Shown here one piece after another: positions 8,627 through 19,872 of a DNA stretch of 64,000 nucleotides. Below the pieces are notes generated by a model. It saw only the letters and a program-made list of their open reading frames with translations, did no database searches and was not told the DNA's origin. The DNA is from Nitzschia sp. pyKryTriq1 (lineage: Eukaryota; Bacillariophyta; Bacillariophyceae; Bacillariales; Bacillariaceae). The stretch lies in NCBI GenBank assembly GCA_956465555.1, contig OY101118.1, positions 1,723,251 to 1,787,250 of the forward strand. The letters run 5' to 3'. A program made the position numbers and the translations under genes. Every line of letters starts with the position of its first letter. Within the stretch, counting starts at the first letter, position 1.

Positions 8627-9387
8627 TTTGTAGCCATAAGAAGATGAGAAAGGCAGTGAAGAATAGCGTACGTGTAGCAAGTTCAAAGTTGTTATTCGAC
8701 GTTCAGTAGCTGTAGTGTCAGCGTACAGTACGGGGTATAATCGAAAATGCAGGACGCAAGTAATTCAAAATTCGGGGAAAGTCTTACGACGCAGGCTTGG
8801 AGCTTTCTCCAACCTTAACCTTTGTACGAGTACCGGTTGAGAGAAAATGTCGTATTTTGAATGGACGAGTGAGTACAGTAGTACCAGTACTGTGCTCCAA
8901 GGCGTAGCAACAACGGTCCTCGCAATGTCAAATTATTGTAGGTACCTCTTAGATAACAAAGAATAAGAACGTCGCCCGTCTCCTGTTGACACAAGAATTA
9001 TTTTATTGATTGATTGGGGTTGATACAAAGATTCGACAGACGCCAACGATGATTCTTGTTCCGAGCCATAAAAGTACGAGTACTGGTACCAGTACCTCCG
9101 CATCTCCTGCCTCTTCTCGTCGCGGGGATGATGCCTGTTATCCATACCGGTACAAGGTACCTGGTACCTGGTACGAACTTGTAGCGTGCGTGTACGGACC
9201 GGTACAAGTACGCAGCGGTATGTGGTTTTGGGTCTGCTGATGATGATTATTATTTGATTTTTTGCTCAATGAGCTGACGAGATGGAGAATGGAGACGCGG
9301 CCGACGCGCCCCGCCCGCGCGCGGAGAGAAAGTTCTGTTTTGAAAAATGGAATCTTCGAAAAGGAATCTATCGAATACCAATCAATC
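8627..9387. other. Spacer with GGTACC/GTAC palindromes
   Basis: This contains several GTAC-type palindromes (for example around 9075-9090, 9145-9175 and 9198) and no gene I can support. The frames here cross the palindromes and have no protein features. Confidence 0.5.
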
Positions 9388-9898
9388 ATAAGCCGTGTCG
9401 CGCGGGCGCGGGTCACCGGAAATAATTTTTGCCACGAATTTTCTTCGTCTCGCCCACGCGATAACACGTGCTGTAGTAACTACCTGTCTGGCAATGTATC
9501 ACCATAACCAAATTAATCGACTGAGGTTACGAATCATCTAAGTATCTTTTGGTTGAACGTGCTGCAAGAGGGAAAGGACCTTCAGAGCTGATTATGATCA
9601 TATAGAGCTTGGCCAAATTTAACTAGCATTATCGCGAGGGACTCCCTCGTGATATTACTATGTAAAATGGGCCAAGGTCTGAAATGATCATAAACAGCTC
9701 TGAAGGTCATACCATTACACAGCACACTCTACCTAAACATACTTACCGACGATTCGTAACGTCAGTCGTTTAATTTGGTGACAGTGATCCATTGCCAGAC
9801 AGGTAGTTACTACAGCAGGTGTTATCGCGTGGGCGCGACGAAGAAAATTCGTGGCAAAAATTATTTCCGGTGACCCGCGCCCGCGCGACACGGCTTAT
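9388..9898. mobile_element. 511-bp full-length palindromic (foldback) MITE-like element
   Basis: The outer 110 bp or so of both ends are inverted repeats of high identity (from ATAAGCCGTG at 9388 to CGGCTTAT at 9898). The interior continues the same palindrome with about 80% pairing right to the centre near 9642, where GAGGGA meets TCCCTC. Among the internal paired blocks is an inverted copy of GACCTTCAGAGCTG. There is no transposase frame. The whole element could fold into one long hairpin. I could not find a clear target-site duplication, so the exact ends may be off by a few bases. Confidence 0.85.
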
Positions 9899-10570
9899 CA
9901 ACGTCATCGGTCGTCGACGACTCGATGATCTTATGAGATCCATCGGTCGTCTCACTTCGGTATGATACTTGTACCAGGTATCGGCTCAAAAATTGTGTTC
10001 GTTCGACTTCTTGTCTGTCCTTCGTTCGTTGGGGGTAGCCAAGACCAAGGTCTCTGTACCTGTGGTACTGGTACCGGTACGAGGGAGTAGTAAACCCAAA
10101 CAACTAGGATAATTTCCTTCTAGCACAGTATTTCTATCTACTTGTTCGTTCACTAGAAGCTAAATTATTAATCAATGCCTCTATTCGAACTCGTACAGTA
10201 GAGACCCCGTTAGTCAACGGAGGGGATACTGCTTCGGGAGCATGAGTAGACATGGAGACGCGGTGGGAGGAGTCGTTGTTGTTGTCGTCGTCGTCGTCGC
10301 CGTCTACTCTCTAGAGAGAAAGACAGTAGAGCAATACTTATAGTAGCATGGAGTACGAAGTAGTACAGTATCGTACTCTGCGCCTCGTAGACCGCTCTTG
10401 GATACTACAACTACTTTTCTCTTTGGACTCCGCCCCTATAACTTTGTTCACGCACATCTCCTAGTACTCTCACTCCTTTTCATCAGTACATTTAGTAGAA
10501 ACAAGAGTGAGCTATGGAATACTTGTTCTCTATTGTCACCTATTTGTACACTGGTAGTTTATAGGTTCCT
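9899..10570. other. Spacer, no supported gene
   Basis: This holds GTACCGGTAC at 10071-10080, a GTT/GTC trinucleotide run near 10274-10303 and several TAGTA/ACTAG-rich stretches. No coding signal is seen. Confidence 0.5.
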
Positions 10571-11653
10571 CTACCAAAACTTGTCTTTCATTGCCTCCTG
10601 ATACGCTTCTTCGGATCCCAGATCCTTTCCATCGTCGAGACGTTGCAGCAATGTCAGTACTTTATCTTTCAGATCGTACCCCCATTGGCCCCATCCGCAC
10701 AGAAACCGGTAAAAGTCACAAAAGGCTAGATTCAATGACTGTTGGAAGTGATCCAATGTTGGCGGTGTGATCCCCTGACGATTGAGTTGATCCTTCAGTT
10801 GGGCAAAGTAATAGTTCACGAGCTCGTCTTCCCAGTCTTCATCGCACGAGCTGCACAGAAAATACGCCAGATCTCGCGTCGGGGTTCCCTTTCCACAGTA
10901 CTGGAAGTCGTACATTGATATTTTGCCTTCGGAGTTCAATTTCATTACATTGGCTTCTTTTGGGTCTCCGTGAATGAGACATTGCATAGGGTCACGTTTC
11001 AGACACTCGTCCAACGCCTTTGCAGCTAGTTTCAGTCGACCTTGCCATCCTCGCTTCGACATGCCCGCGTGCTCATCGGGTCGTGTATCTAAATGCCAAT
11101 AACTCCCAATTTCTTGGAGACCCACCCGTTCAACAAGTTCATCAATGGTGCCCAGCCCCCAGTACGCTGCGTGGAAGTGCGCCAACCACCGCAATGTTCC
11201 TTGTACGTCCTCCCGACTTCCCGTCTGAATCCACGACCCTTGGAGGTAGGACATGCATATCGTGATTTCGTCGTCATTAGGTCCATATTCCACGACATAC
11301 GGAGTCGGCATCACCAGACAGTTGGGTGGACTTGTTGGCGGTGGAGACAAGAGTTCGGGGGCCACGTGCTTGTAATAGTTGGCCTCGACTTGATAACTTT
11401 TCGATTTGCGACGATCACCAAAGGATTGCTTACCGGGAGGAGGAGGCGTCACGTGTTTGACGACAAACTCCAACGTCTCGCCAACTGAAAATTTGTAAAT
11501 GGATCCCATACCTGCCCATAATCGACACAGTTGTTGTATTTTTACTCTCTGTCGTTTAGCCTCCACATCTTCCAATATACTGCTGCAATCGCTCCGATCC
11601 ATTTTTTCCAAACATTGTCGCGTTAATTCGATGGCTCGATCTTTCGGAAACAT
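10571..11653 (-). CDS. APH/CHK-type small-molecule kinase-like protein
   Basis: A single-exon protein of 360 residues with the fold of aminoglycoside phosphotransferase/choline-kinase-like enzymes. The ATP-binding N-lobe includes GETLEFVVKHV. The catalytic loop is LIHGDPKEANVM (HGD-x4-N; residues about 225-236), and the metal-binding Asp follows in MYDFQYCGKG. A Trp- and Tyr-rich C-lobe (AYFLCSSCDEDWE, FYRFLCGWGQWGY) is typical of the CHK/EcKinase-like branch. The substrate cannot be read from the sequence; choline, ethanolamine or another small hydroxyl compound is possible. No signal peptide or membrane span is seen, so it should be cytosolic. The start is the first ATG, and no in-frame alternative precedes it. 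Confidence 0.85.
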   Translation of the reverse strand: MFPKDRAIELTRQCLEKMDRSDCSSILEDVEAKRQRVKIQQLCRLWAGMGSIYKFSVGETLEFVVKHVTPPPPGKQSFGDRRKSKSYQVEANYYKHVAPELLSPPPTSPPNCLVMPTPYVVEYGPNDDEITICMSYLQGSWIQTGSREDVQGTLRWLAHFHAAYWGLGTIDELVERVGLQEIGSYWHLDTRPDEHAGMSKRGWQGRLKLAAKALDECLKRDPMQCLIHGDPKEANVMKLNSEGKISMYDFQYCGKGTPTRDLAYFLCSSCDEDWEDELVNYYFAQLKDQLNRQGITPPTLDHFQQSLNLAFCDFYRFLCGWGQWGYDLKDKVLTLLQRLDDGKDLGSEEAYQEAMKDKFW

Positions 11654-12867
11654 TTTCTCCTTCTAGAGATGAGTCGATAACGCTCGACAAAGACGAGAAA
11701 ATAGTCAATAGTTTACTTGTGATGATTTTAATCCTCTCTCCTCTCAACGGCAAGGCGAGTATTATACCAGGGTACTGTCAAAGTGTGGTGGTGATCGGTG
11801 GTCTTTTTTTGGAGTGGATGCTCCCAGTGTTGGTGTTGTGACGGGAAATAATGCCGAAATTCTGGCTGCAAACATGGTCGACTGTCTACCGGTACGGGTC
11901 TGCGCGCCTGTCGGACAAAGTGTGATCTATCGGGATCTTGGTTTTGGCGCGAGAGACGAGGGACGAATGTTCGTCGTTGCTCGGGAGGGGAGGCATACGG
12001 TACCGGTATGTGCCTTCGCACGAGATCTTCGGCAACTTTCTACCGAAGCAGGAATTCAACAGGGAAAGTTGCGAAGTCTATCACAGGAAGTGATGGGTGG
12101 TAAAGGAATGGCCATTCACACTTCGACGTGTAGCGTGGTGTCTACTGGTAGTATGGGAGCTAGTGGTACAATATCTCGGCGTCGTTCCACTGGGTCTGAC
12201 GCCGTGGTCACCTCACAGCTGACCAATTAGATGCAGTAGAGGCCACCATGACATCTGTCAGAGAGAAATCTCACAGAAGAAGAAAGGCCCAAACAGTGGG
12301 AGTACAAAAAAGAGATCCCAGTATGAGCTCAATAATTCAAATATTGTATCCGAAGTTCTAGGTGAGAATGACTCTGGCGCTTACCTCATTTTTCTGCAGT
12401 GGAATGGATCCCAAAGACATGGGAAGATGCTTTTTTATTGTGCTCTCGTGGCATTGCACCTAAAGAGTGGTCCAATGTCTTCCAGGAGGATCAGACTATT
12501 GGTAACCAAGTAAAAATAAAAGCTGAGATGGCATCTACAGTACTTTACTTTCGTACTACTAGTAGAGTCGAATGATTCGCTTCGGTTGGGTCTCGATGAT
12601 TGACTGGTAGGATTAATTTAATATTTCTGTCAGGTTTCAGTCATTAGTCAGAATTTTCCACGACGCTAAAATGTACCGTACCGGTAGCAAACGGGGTGGT
12701 GATCCTTCTGGGTCGTGGGTTTTCGTTGCATGTTTTATGCTTTTCAACTTCTTGCCAGGAAGGTTGATTGTATTTGTTGATTGTTGACTGTTGATTATTG
12801 TATCATTCAACCTTGCCATGTCGAATCGTACGATACCCCACTCTCCCACTTAAATTCCTTCTCCATA
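11654..12867. other. Spacer between divergent genes
   Basis: Apart from the doubtful spliced model inside it, this region shows only TACCGGTA-type palindromes (about 11887, 11998 and 12672) and the upstream sequence of the helicase gene. Confidence 0.4.
11814..12573 (+). CDS. Possible spliced gene, unresolved
   Basis: A 138-codon frame runs from 11814 to 12230. About 130 bp further on, a well-formed small intron seems present: donor GTGAGAATG after CTAG near 12359, and acceptor TTTTTCTGCAG near 12400. The phases join ELNNSNIVSEVL to VEWIPKTWEDAFLLCSRG. The downstream exon (about 12401-12573) reads like real protein (APKEWSNVFQEDQTIGNQ). I could not find a single splice model that links the first frame to the second, and the first frame crosses two TACCGGTA palindromes, which elsewhere mark spacer. 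A gene fragment or an incomplete model are both possible. No family recognised. Confidence 0.22.
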
Positions 12868-15800
12868 ATGACCGAGTCAACGATATCCTCTTTTGTCGCC
12901 GAGCAGCGAGAACTTTTGGCTCTGGAACTCCAGGCCGACGAAGAGCAAGACAGCGAGAATGACAAGGAGGAACGGGCGTCTCACCTCTTGGGCAATTTAG
13001 AAGCCTCAGATGTGACTGTGGGTTTGTACGGACGAACGGTGGTGCAACTCACAATGTGGTCCGAGAAAGTGACTACGAGTAGTAGTACTAAAATCTTGCC
13101 AGCGCACCGTTTGACAGTGGGGGATGAAGTGGAAATTCGATCGAAACAGAAACCCAAGAAGGGGCACCCCGGAGGCGTCGTCAGCGAAGTGTCCGACACC
13201 CATGTGGCAGTCGCGTTGTTTTCGAAAGGAAGTCCAACTGCAAATTCAAAACCTGGTGCTTCTAGTAATGATGACGACGACAACGACGACGAAGACGGTT
13301 TTGGGAGTCCTCCCCTGACTCTCGTACCAAGAAGTTCTGCCGAAGTGCATCGAAAACTGCTTCAAGCCCTGTCCACTCTGGAAAAACATGGTTTTAATCA
13401 TCCCGTCGCCGGTACAGTGATTCAGGCCATGTTTGATCCGCAATCGTTTCCTCCTCCGCCCGTATCTCCTACTACGGAGCCCTTGAATTCACGCTTGGAC
13501 TCAAGCCAAAACGAAGCGATCGCCTTTGGGTTGCAATCGGACCGACCGATAGCCTTGATCCACGGACCACCCGGTACAGGAAAAGTCAGTGCATGTCTGG
13601 CTTGCTGTTTCTCAATGGTCCACCATCCATTTGCTTGGTTTTCACTTACGCGTATGCTCACTTTCTTTCAATCTTGCAATGCAGACAACCACAGTGACGG
13701 AACTCATTCAACAGGCTGTCCATGTCCTCAAGCTCAAAGTCTTGGTGACGGCCCCTTCCAATGTGGCAGTGGACAATGTCTTAGAACGTCTCGTTGCTAC
13801 GTCACAATCTCAGATCACCAAAAAGAATCGCAAATCGTCAGTATCGTCGACCACTCCAAAGATACGGGCGGTCCGATTGGGACATCCCGCTCGTCTCAAA
13901 TCTAACATTTTGCCCTACAGTTTAGAGGCTTTGGTCCAAAATGCCGATGGAACGGAGATTGTGGCCGATGTTCGAAAGGAACTTCAATCATATCTCCGCG
14001 TCTTGTCGAATCCAAAATCGCGGGGAGGGGATAAACGTATTGCATATCGTGAATTGAAATCCTTGCGGCGAGAGATTCGTACGCGGGAAGAAAAGGTCGT
14101 ACAGGAACTCATCACTTCGGCCCAAGTCGTACTGGCCACTACAGTCGGTGCCGCCAATCGCATCTTGGATGGCGTGGACTTTGATTTGGTTGTGATTGAC
14201 GAGGCGGCACAAGCCTTGGAGGCCTCGTGCTGGATACCCATTTTGAGAGGGAAACGAGTCGTCTTGGCGGGGGATCATTGTCAGCTGCCACCCACCATCA
14301 AAAGTAAGCATGGTAGGGCTCAGCAAGGATTGGGTCGAACTATGTTTGAGCGTTTGATGCAATTGTATGAGGATGACAAGCCTACCAACGGCAGTCTTCC
14401 AAAAATATCGAGAATGCTGACCGTACAATACCGTATGCACGAACAAATTGCCAACTGGGCAAGCACGGTCATGTACCACGGACAACTTCAAACTCACGAG
14501 AGCGTTCAGACACGAACATTATCTCAGTTGGAAGGTTTCCAAAAAGCAGAAAATGAAGGTGATGATTTTTCCGAAACTCCTTTGCTTTTGATTGACACCG
14601 CTGGTTGTGACATGCATGAATTGGTCAACGCATCAGGGTCGAGATACAATCCTGGCGAGGCCACCTTGGTGGCAGAGCACGTCCAAAGACTGGTGGGAGC
14701 GGGAATGAAAGTGGGGCAAATGTGCGTCGTCACACCCTACAACGGGCAAGTAGAATGGCTTCGAAATCTACTTCTACCCACCTACCCCGCTTTGGAGATT
14801 CGATCAGTCGATGGCTTCCAAGGGGGAGAACGCGAGGCGGTGATTTTGAGTTTGGTTCGAAGTAGCGACCGGGGTGGTAAGGATGGAATTGGTTTTCTCA
14901 AAGACAACCGTCGCCAAAATGTGGCCGTCACACGGGCCAAGCGACACCTCGCAGTCATTTGCGATTCAGAAACAGTATCGCAAAGTAATTTCATTGCGAC
15001 GTTGATTGCTTGGATCGAAGAGCACGGGGTACAACGCTCTGCCATGGAATACCAATCATCTGCCTATCCGGATGAGGCAGATCTTCAGGCTGCCGAAGAA
15101 GAACTCTTAAAGCTTGTTGAAGCATCAATGTCCCAGGGAACTTCTACCGAGTCTCCACCAAAGAAATTCTCAACAAAAGCAGCCGAGCCTTCCAACATGG
15201 GTCCCGAGGCACGTCAAGGCCTCATGGATAAAATTGCCGCCTTTGCCGAGAAAGGACACCCCGGAGAAGTGATGGTACTCAGCTCGACTTTGACGAGTTA
15301 TGACCGAAGACTAGTGCATGAATTTGCTGAACAAATTGGACTTGAACACAGAAGTGAGGGCACCCAAGGGCAAGATCGAAGAATCGTCCTGACAAAAGGG
15401 GGAAAAATCGCCGATCCGTTGGTATCAGCAGCAACCGTAGTTGAAGAAGGATCTCGAAGCCAAGAAGATACGCTGTCCAAGGAGGAGGAATGTGAACCCA
15501 CTGCTTCTTCCACAGCACTGTCCTTCACTGCACTTGCTTTGGATGATAGCGACGAGAGTGACGCCTCAGAAAAGGATGACGAGGACCTTTCGCCCAATAG
15601 TGCGACCGGAGAGAACAAGACTTCAGAAAATGGCCCAGGTCCTAACTCTCTGCTAGGCACGTTGGCCAAGGAGAGAGCCGAGCGACAAAAAGTGCGGGCA
15701 ACTCCGGCTCCCGCAAAAGCTGCCAAGGTGGGTGGAAAAAATAAGCCCAAAGGTCAAAGGTTGGGACATTCCAAGAAAGCACAACCGAAGGGAGACAAAA

Positions 15801-16048
15801 ACTCAGACGATCTACTAGATGACATGGCGTTTCTGGATGCTCAAATCGACCGAGCCCAAAATTCTCATGGTCGTAAAGTCACTGCCTCGGGCAAGGGGTA
15901 CCGGACCATTGTCAATGGTATTTTGAATGCACGACCGGAGCCTCATGCAGCTCCCACGAACACTCGGGCGGCAGCTGCCTTGCAATCAAAACTCAAAGAA
16001 GCACAAAACGGAAGAAAGGCTAAAACTACGAAGAACAAAAAGAAATAA
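12868..16048 (+). CDS. IGHMBP2: IGHMBP2/SMUBP-2-type SF1B RNA/DNA helicase
   Basis: Two exons, 12868-13584 and 13685-16048, give 1026 residues. The 100-nt intron (GTCAGT...TGCAG) falls directly after the Walker A lysine, and splicing joins GPPGTGK to TTTVTELIQQAVH. All SF1 Upf1-like motifs are present: Ia (VTAPSNVAVDNV), II (VVIDEAAQALE), III (AGDHCQLPPTI), IV (TVQYRMHEQI), V (VDGFQGGEREAVILSLVRS) and VI (RRQNVAVTRAKRHL). An SH3/OB-like 1B region lies before motif I. A C-terminal R3H domain (about 625-690, including LTSYDRRLVHEFAEQIGLEH) identifies the IGHMBP2 branch over UPF1 or SETX. Human IGHMBP2 adds an AN1 zinc finger, which is absent here and replaced by an acidic then Lys-rich tail. 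The family is a 5'-3' helicase linked to translation and tRNA. An acidic DDDDNDDED insert sits near residue 135. Confidence 0.95.
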
Positions 16049-17347
16049 AAGATAGAATTACGCGAAGGAGTGTGATTGTTCTATACATCGGGAGTTAATT
16101 CTGCTTTGCCAGCGCAGCTCGAGATGCACGAATGCGTTTCTTTCCCTCGAAGAAAAAAGGTCGAATCATTAGACCTAGTCAACCCTGCAAACACCGTCCC
16201 AGCAGCTTGGGCCTGCAGCAGGTACAATTCGAAGAAGGTTGGCAGCTGGCATTGGGTGGCGATAGGATGTTGTTGTTGTCGTTGTTGCTATTGCTGTTGT
16301 TGTGGTTGACGGGAGGACGAGGCATGGTTGAAGAGGAAGCAGGTCTGCGGGGAAGGAAAGGTGGATGATAATCCATTAGGAAGGATGAGTAGAATGAAAG
16401 AAGGAAGACCTATATCACTTATGCTCGTATTCGTACTGACCTTTCTGTTGTTGGGATTGTCTGTGGTGCAGACGATATGTTCTTGTCGTCGGGTTTGCTA
16501 TGAGTAGCAGTGATTATTCTAATCCAGGATTGTGTTGTGGGGAGTTGAAAATGACAACGTGGTAGTCCTGGAGAGAGAAACGAGCAAGAGTTCATTCATC
16601 GGTTTCGGCCTCCAGAATTGGAAGCCATGAGTACATTAGTAGGAGTAACGTACCGTACACAAGGCCGATGCAGTCCTGGAGGAGTCGTCGTCGTCGTTGT
16701 CGTCTTGATGATTCTTGGTTCTTGGTTCTTGCCAACTGGTACGAATACACGAGGCAAAGAGCAACGGTCGAAACAATTCGAAAATACAGTACCGGTATCA
16801 CCAGTACCAATACCTTTACTACCGTACTTCAGAATACTGCAGGACTGTACCAGGCAGTGGATAAAAATGCTCGTACCAATCTCAATACTGGTATTGATAG
16901 TTGGGTGTTCTGAATTTCCGGTTCAAAAATTCACAGTTAACGATGAATCACAGTTTCGATTTATGTGTATCGCGCTGGGGGGCATATATAGTATCATCTT
17001 TGGTCAAAGAGGTTCTGTTACTCCTACTACTGTACCAGTAATACGTGACAACAACATGACGTCCAAGGAAAAACAACAATTTTCAACGATGAATAAACGA
17101 CTGACATGTGATGATGTCGTCGGTGTTTGCTTTTGTTCGTCGTACGTACCGGTGCAGGTCTTCCCGGTTCTTTGATGTTCAGTTGATTGACTCAAAATCA
17201 CACTACTTTACACGTACGGTGGTTTGTTTTCGTCGAGATCTCACAAGAAGCAGGGCGGACATTGCTGTTGGACAAGATTATCTTGATACTTTTGCCGATT
17301 TTGTTCCCGCGAGCGCAATATTGCTTCTCATCCAATCATCTCCAGAT
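16049..17347. other. Spacer, no supported gene
   Basis: This contains a TTG/TGT-rich run near 16265-16305, GTC repeats near 16682-16705 and several GTACCGGTA-type palindromes. One frame of 185 codons (16618-17175) is rejected because it runs through those repeats. Confidence 0.5.
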
Positions 17348-17926
17348 ATGTCTGGGGAATGGATGCATACGAGGAGAGTAGGTCGCGACTCTGTCGCAAT
17401 CGCAAAGGGACGACAAAAGTACAAAGCAGAAAAACAGAGAGAAGAGACGGCAAAACGTGAGGCCAAGCAACAGAAAAGGGAAGAAGATACCAGAAGGGAA
17501 CGAATTCGACAAGATCAGATGGAAACAAAACGCAGAAGAGAATTGATAAAGTACGAGGTTGAGCAACTGAAAAAGGAACAAGACGGGTCGTCAAAGGTTG
17601 CCGAGACAGATATGAAAAGCACAAAGAAGAAGCTTGCTCCATCTCTTATGAGTATTGATACCGATAATACCGATCATAGCGATTCTACATCAGATCTTCA
17701 ACGAGCTCGTACCGAAATCTCGGGATTGAGATCCCAAATTGATGAACGAGATCAACATCATAGAGACACTCTCTCGTCGCTACAATGCGAGCTTCAAGTC
17801 GCTCGGAATCGCATCATTGAGCTTGAATCATTCCTTGCGGAGTATAGATCTATTGCGACGAAGCAATCAAATAAGTTTTCTCAAATCCTTGCTGAATTTG
17901 AAGCCGAACTCACTATTCACAACTGA
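17348..17926 (+). CDS. Small coiled-coil protein of unknown function
   Basis: A 192-residue protein from the ATG at 17348. The frame is open further 5', but the upstream part has unlike composition. Residues about 15-85 form an extremely charged Lys/Arg/Glu helix (KAEKQREETAKREAKQQKREED and on). A Ser/Thr/Asp-rich linker (about 90-118) follows, and then a second coiled coil (about 120-190) with regular heptads (ISGLRSQIDERDQHHRD; RNRIIELESFLAEYRSI). Such proteins are often structural or adaptor-like. No catalytic motif, signal peptide or membrane span is present and I do not recognise the family. Confidence 0.6.
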   Translation: MSGEWMHTRRVGRDSVAIAKGRQKYKAEKQREETAKREAKQQKREEDTRRERIRQDQMETKRRRELIKYEVEQLKKEQDGSSKVAETDMKSTKKKLAPSLMSIDTDNTDHSDSTSDLQRARTEISGLRSQIDERDQHHRDTLSSLQCELQVARNRIIELESFLAEYRSIATKQSNKFSQILAEFEAELTIHN

Positions 17927-18451
17927 ACAACTCGGCGACGCAGTATGTGCTGTAATTTTGATTCGGAGAGACTGCATCTCTACTTTCTTCGCAGGTGGTT
18001 TGCATTGGGATGCTATTGTACTACTAGTAGTACAGTTTAGTATGTAGTACTATAGCTGTTTTTACTTTGCTCATGGTGCGACTTGTAGTGTACTCCTACT
18101 TTCCATCATACAAAGTACTTGTACTATAGCTACCGGTATACCGGTATGGTACGCTATACTCGTACAGATACAATGTCGATACCTCCTTGATCACAACAGG
18201 GGAAATTCAACACCTAAAACGAATTGATTATACTGTTGAAGGATAACAATACAAAACTATAGCTTTAGATGATGGTTGAGCCTTGTGCCCGACCATCGCT
18301 GATACAGTGATCTGAGGCTCGCTAATCGAGCCAGCCAGCTATACTAGTATAGCTAGCAGGGGACTCATCATTATACGGGCGGTCCCCGTGAGACGGCAAT
18401 GCAGTAGGTCCCACCTTGATTGCATAACCTCTTGCCCTTCAGCTCTGATCC
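17927..18451. other. Spacer with short palindromes
   Basis: Overlapping TACCGGTATACCGGTA near 18131 and CTAGTATAGCTAG-type palindromes near 18345 are the only structure seen. No gene. Confidence 0.5.
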
Positions 18452-19018
18452 TCAAAAACAAAACAAAAATATAAAAAAACATGTCATCATCTTCTCCGCC
18501 CTCACCATCAACGCATGTTGTGTCATTTGTCCTCGGACATGCTTGGAGACTCCTAGCCATCTGCCGGGATGTGTTTCGCCCAGTCCTGCGTTGTCCATGA
18601 ACCATACGCGATCATAAAAGCCTAAGTCTAGGTACTCCGAGATATCGATAGTCTCTCCGCATTCTCGCTGCGACGTCAAGACCACATACACGCTAGTGTC
18701 TAATTCATCTTGTGTCGGCGTGTGAGTTTCGCACACAATATTGGTGCCTGCCGTTCCAAAGGGAACGGTACAAATCCGTTCCAGGTCTTCCATGTAGAAT
18801 GGTGATCTGCTGAAGGGATCGTCTTGTATAGTAGTGTGGTACGCTTGCAACTGGTTGGGGTTAACGAGGCTGTTCGGCATAGAGCCTGGCATCCACAGTC
18901 CTTCGTGGATTACAAGGATGAAATCTCCCGTGTCTCTTGATCTGTCCACAATCGGTACACCTTTGACAGACTCGTAGGAGTCTGTGTATGGTGACACGTC
19001 GCATTCTCGACCAGTCAT
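18452..19018 (-). pseudogene. Copia-type polyprotein relic (protease/pre-integrase part)
   Basis: A 188-codon open frame resembles a section of Copia polyproteins common in diatoms, around and after the aspartic protease. The segments that look familiar to me are DVSPYTDSY..VKGVPIVD, DFILVIHEGLW, the MPNSLVNPNQLQAY block, and VLTSQRECGETIDI. The frame is closed by stops just upstream, so the part with the catalytic Asp is missing. Downstream the frame runs into a hydrophobic tail with no similarity. No LTR, integrase or reverse transcriptase is seen nearby. It is therefore a 5'- and 3'-truncated relic, although a domesticated single-domain gene cannot be excluded. Confidence 0.55.
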
Positions 19019-19872
19019 TGGGCAGAAGAGGAATATGAAAGGGATCTACAGTACGCGAAAGCCTTTAATGCATTTGTGGGGTATCGTTTATATGCAGTGG
19101 ATGAGGACGAAGAGGAGGAGGAGGACGACGAAGACGAGGAGGCGAATGATGGCAATCGCAAAACCAACAGCAACAATAACAAGAGACACAGTACTACTGA
19201 GTCTCTCAAGAAGGATAATGCTGGCGACGAGGTGAAAATGACCAACAACAATTCGAGTACCAGTACCGACTCCAGTGTATCAATGCAGAAGATGCCCCCA
19301 AGCTCAGAGGCCACCAACATGGCCTATGTTTTGATTCACAACTGTTTCCCGTCCAAGTCTTCCCAGGTGATGGACAGGAAGGTAAGCCCTGAGGCAAAAG
19401 ATCCATCCATGTCGCCATGAAGGACCAGAAGGGCCTTGGAAAGGACATCGGCTGTCTCCTTTTTTTCGTTGATGGTTGAGGAACAGGCTCTCTTAATAGA
19501 TCTATCGTTCAGATCCCTTGTTGTGCAACCTTGGCAGAACAGATCTTGCCCGTCTTGGTGTTGTTGTTCTGCCCAGGTAGAGATATCTTGACACCAATGT
19601 TGTAGGTTAGTTCCCTTACCCCACCAGTTCACTATTGTTGTCCAACCAAGCAGCAGGTCCATCATGTTTAGCAGTCTGATTAGTCATGTCAAGGCTTATA
19701 TACAGTAATATATTATTATATTATATTCAATGTGCACTCTGCCTACATCGGAACGAAAGATTATTATATAATATCCATCCATGAAGACAAGCAAAACACC
19801 AATACGATCCGGCGCACAAACATCGTGATCGCGTGGGGTAAATGGAACGGAGGCCACTGGAACGCATGTGTT
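19019..19872. other. Spacer with an acidic frame, no supported gene
   Basis: A plus-strand frame from 19076 to 19420 encodes a run of Glu/Asp and then Asn/Ser/Thr-rich sequence. It is low complexity (GAG/GAC repeats) and not convincing. It lies head-to-head with the Copia relic and may be part of the same degraded element. The last part should be 3' UTR of pyruvate kinase. Confidence 0.4.

Noticed and set aside
13585-13905. Readthrough of the helicase exon 1 frame to 13905
   Set aside because: The frame downstream of 13584 loses all helicase similarity, whereas splicing at 13585/13684 joins motif I perfectly.
16618-17175. 185-codon frame with hydrophobic segments
   Set aside because: It runs through GTC repeats and GTACCGGTA palindromes, has no domain, and its hydrophobic runs come from low-complexity codons.
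19076-19420. Acidic 114-codon frame
   Set aside because: Its composition is dominated by GAG/GAC and AAC repeats, and it sits next to a retroelement relic without its own homology.
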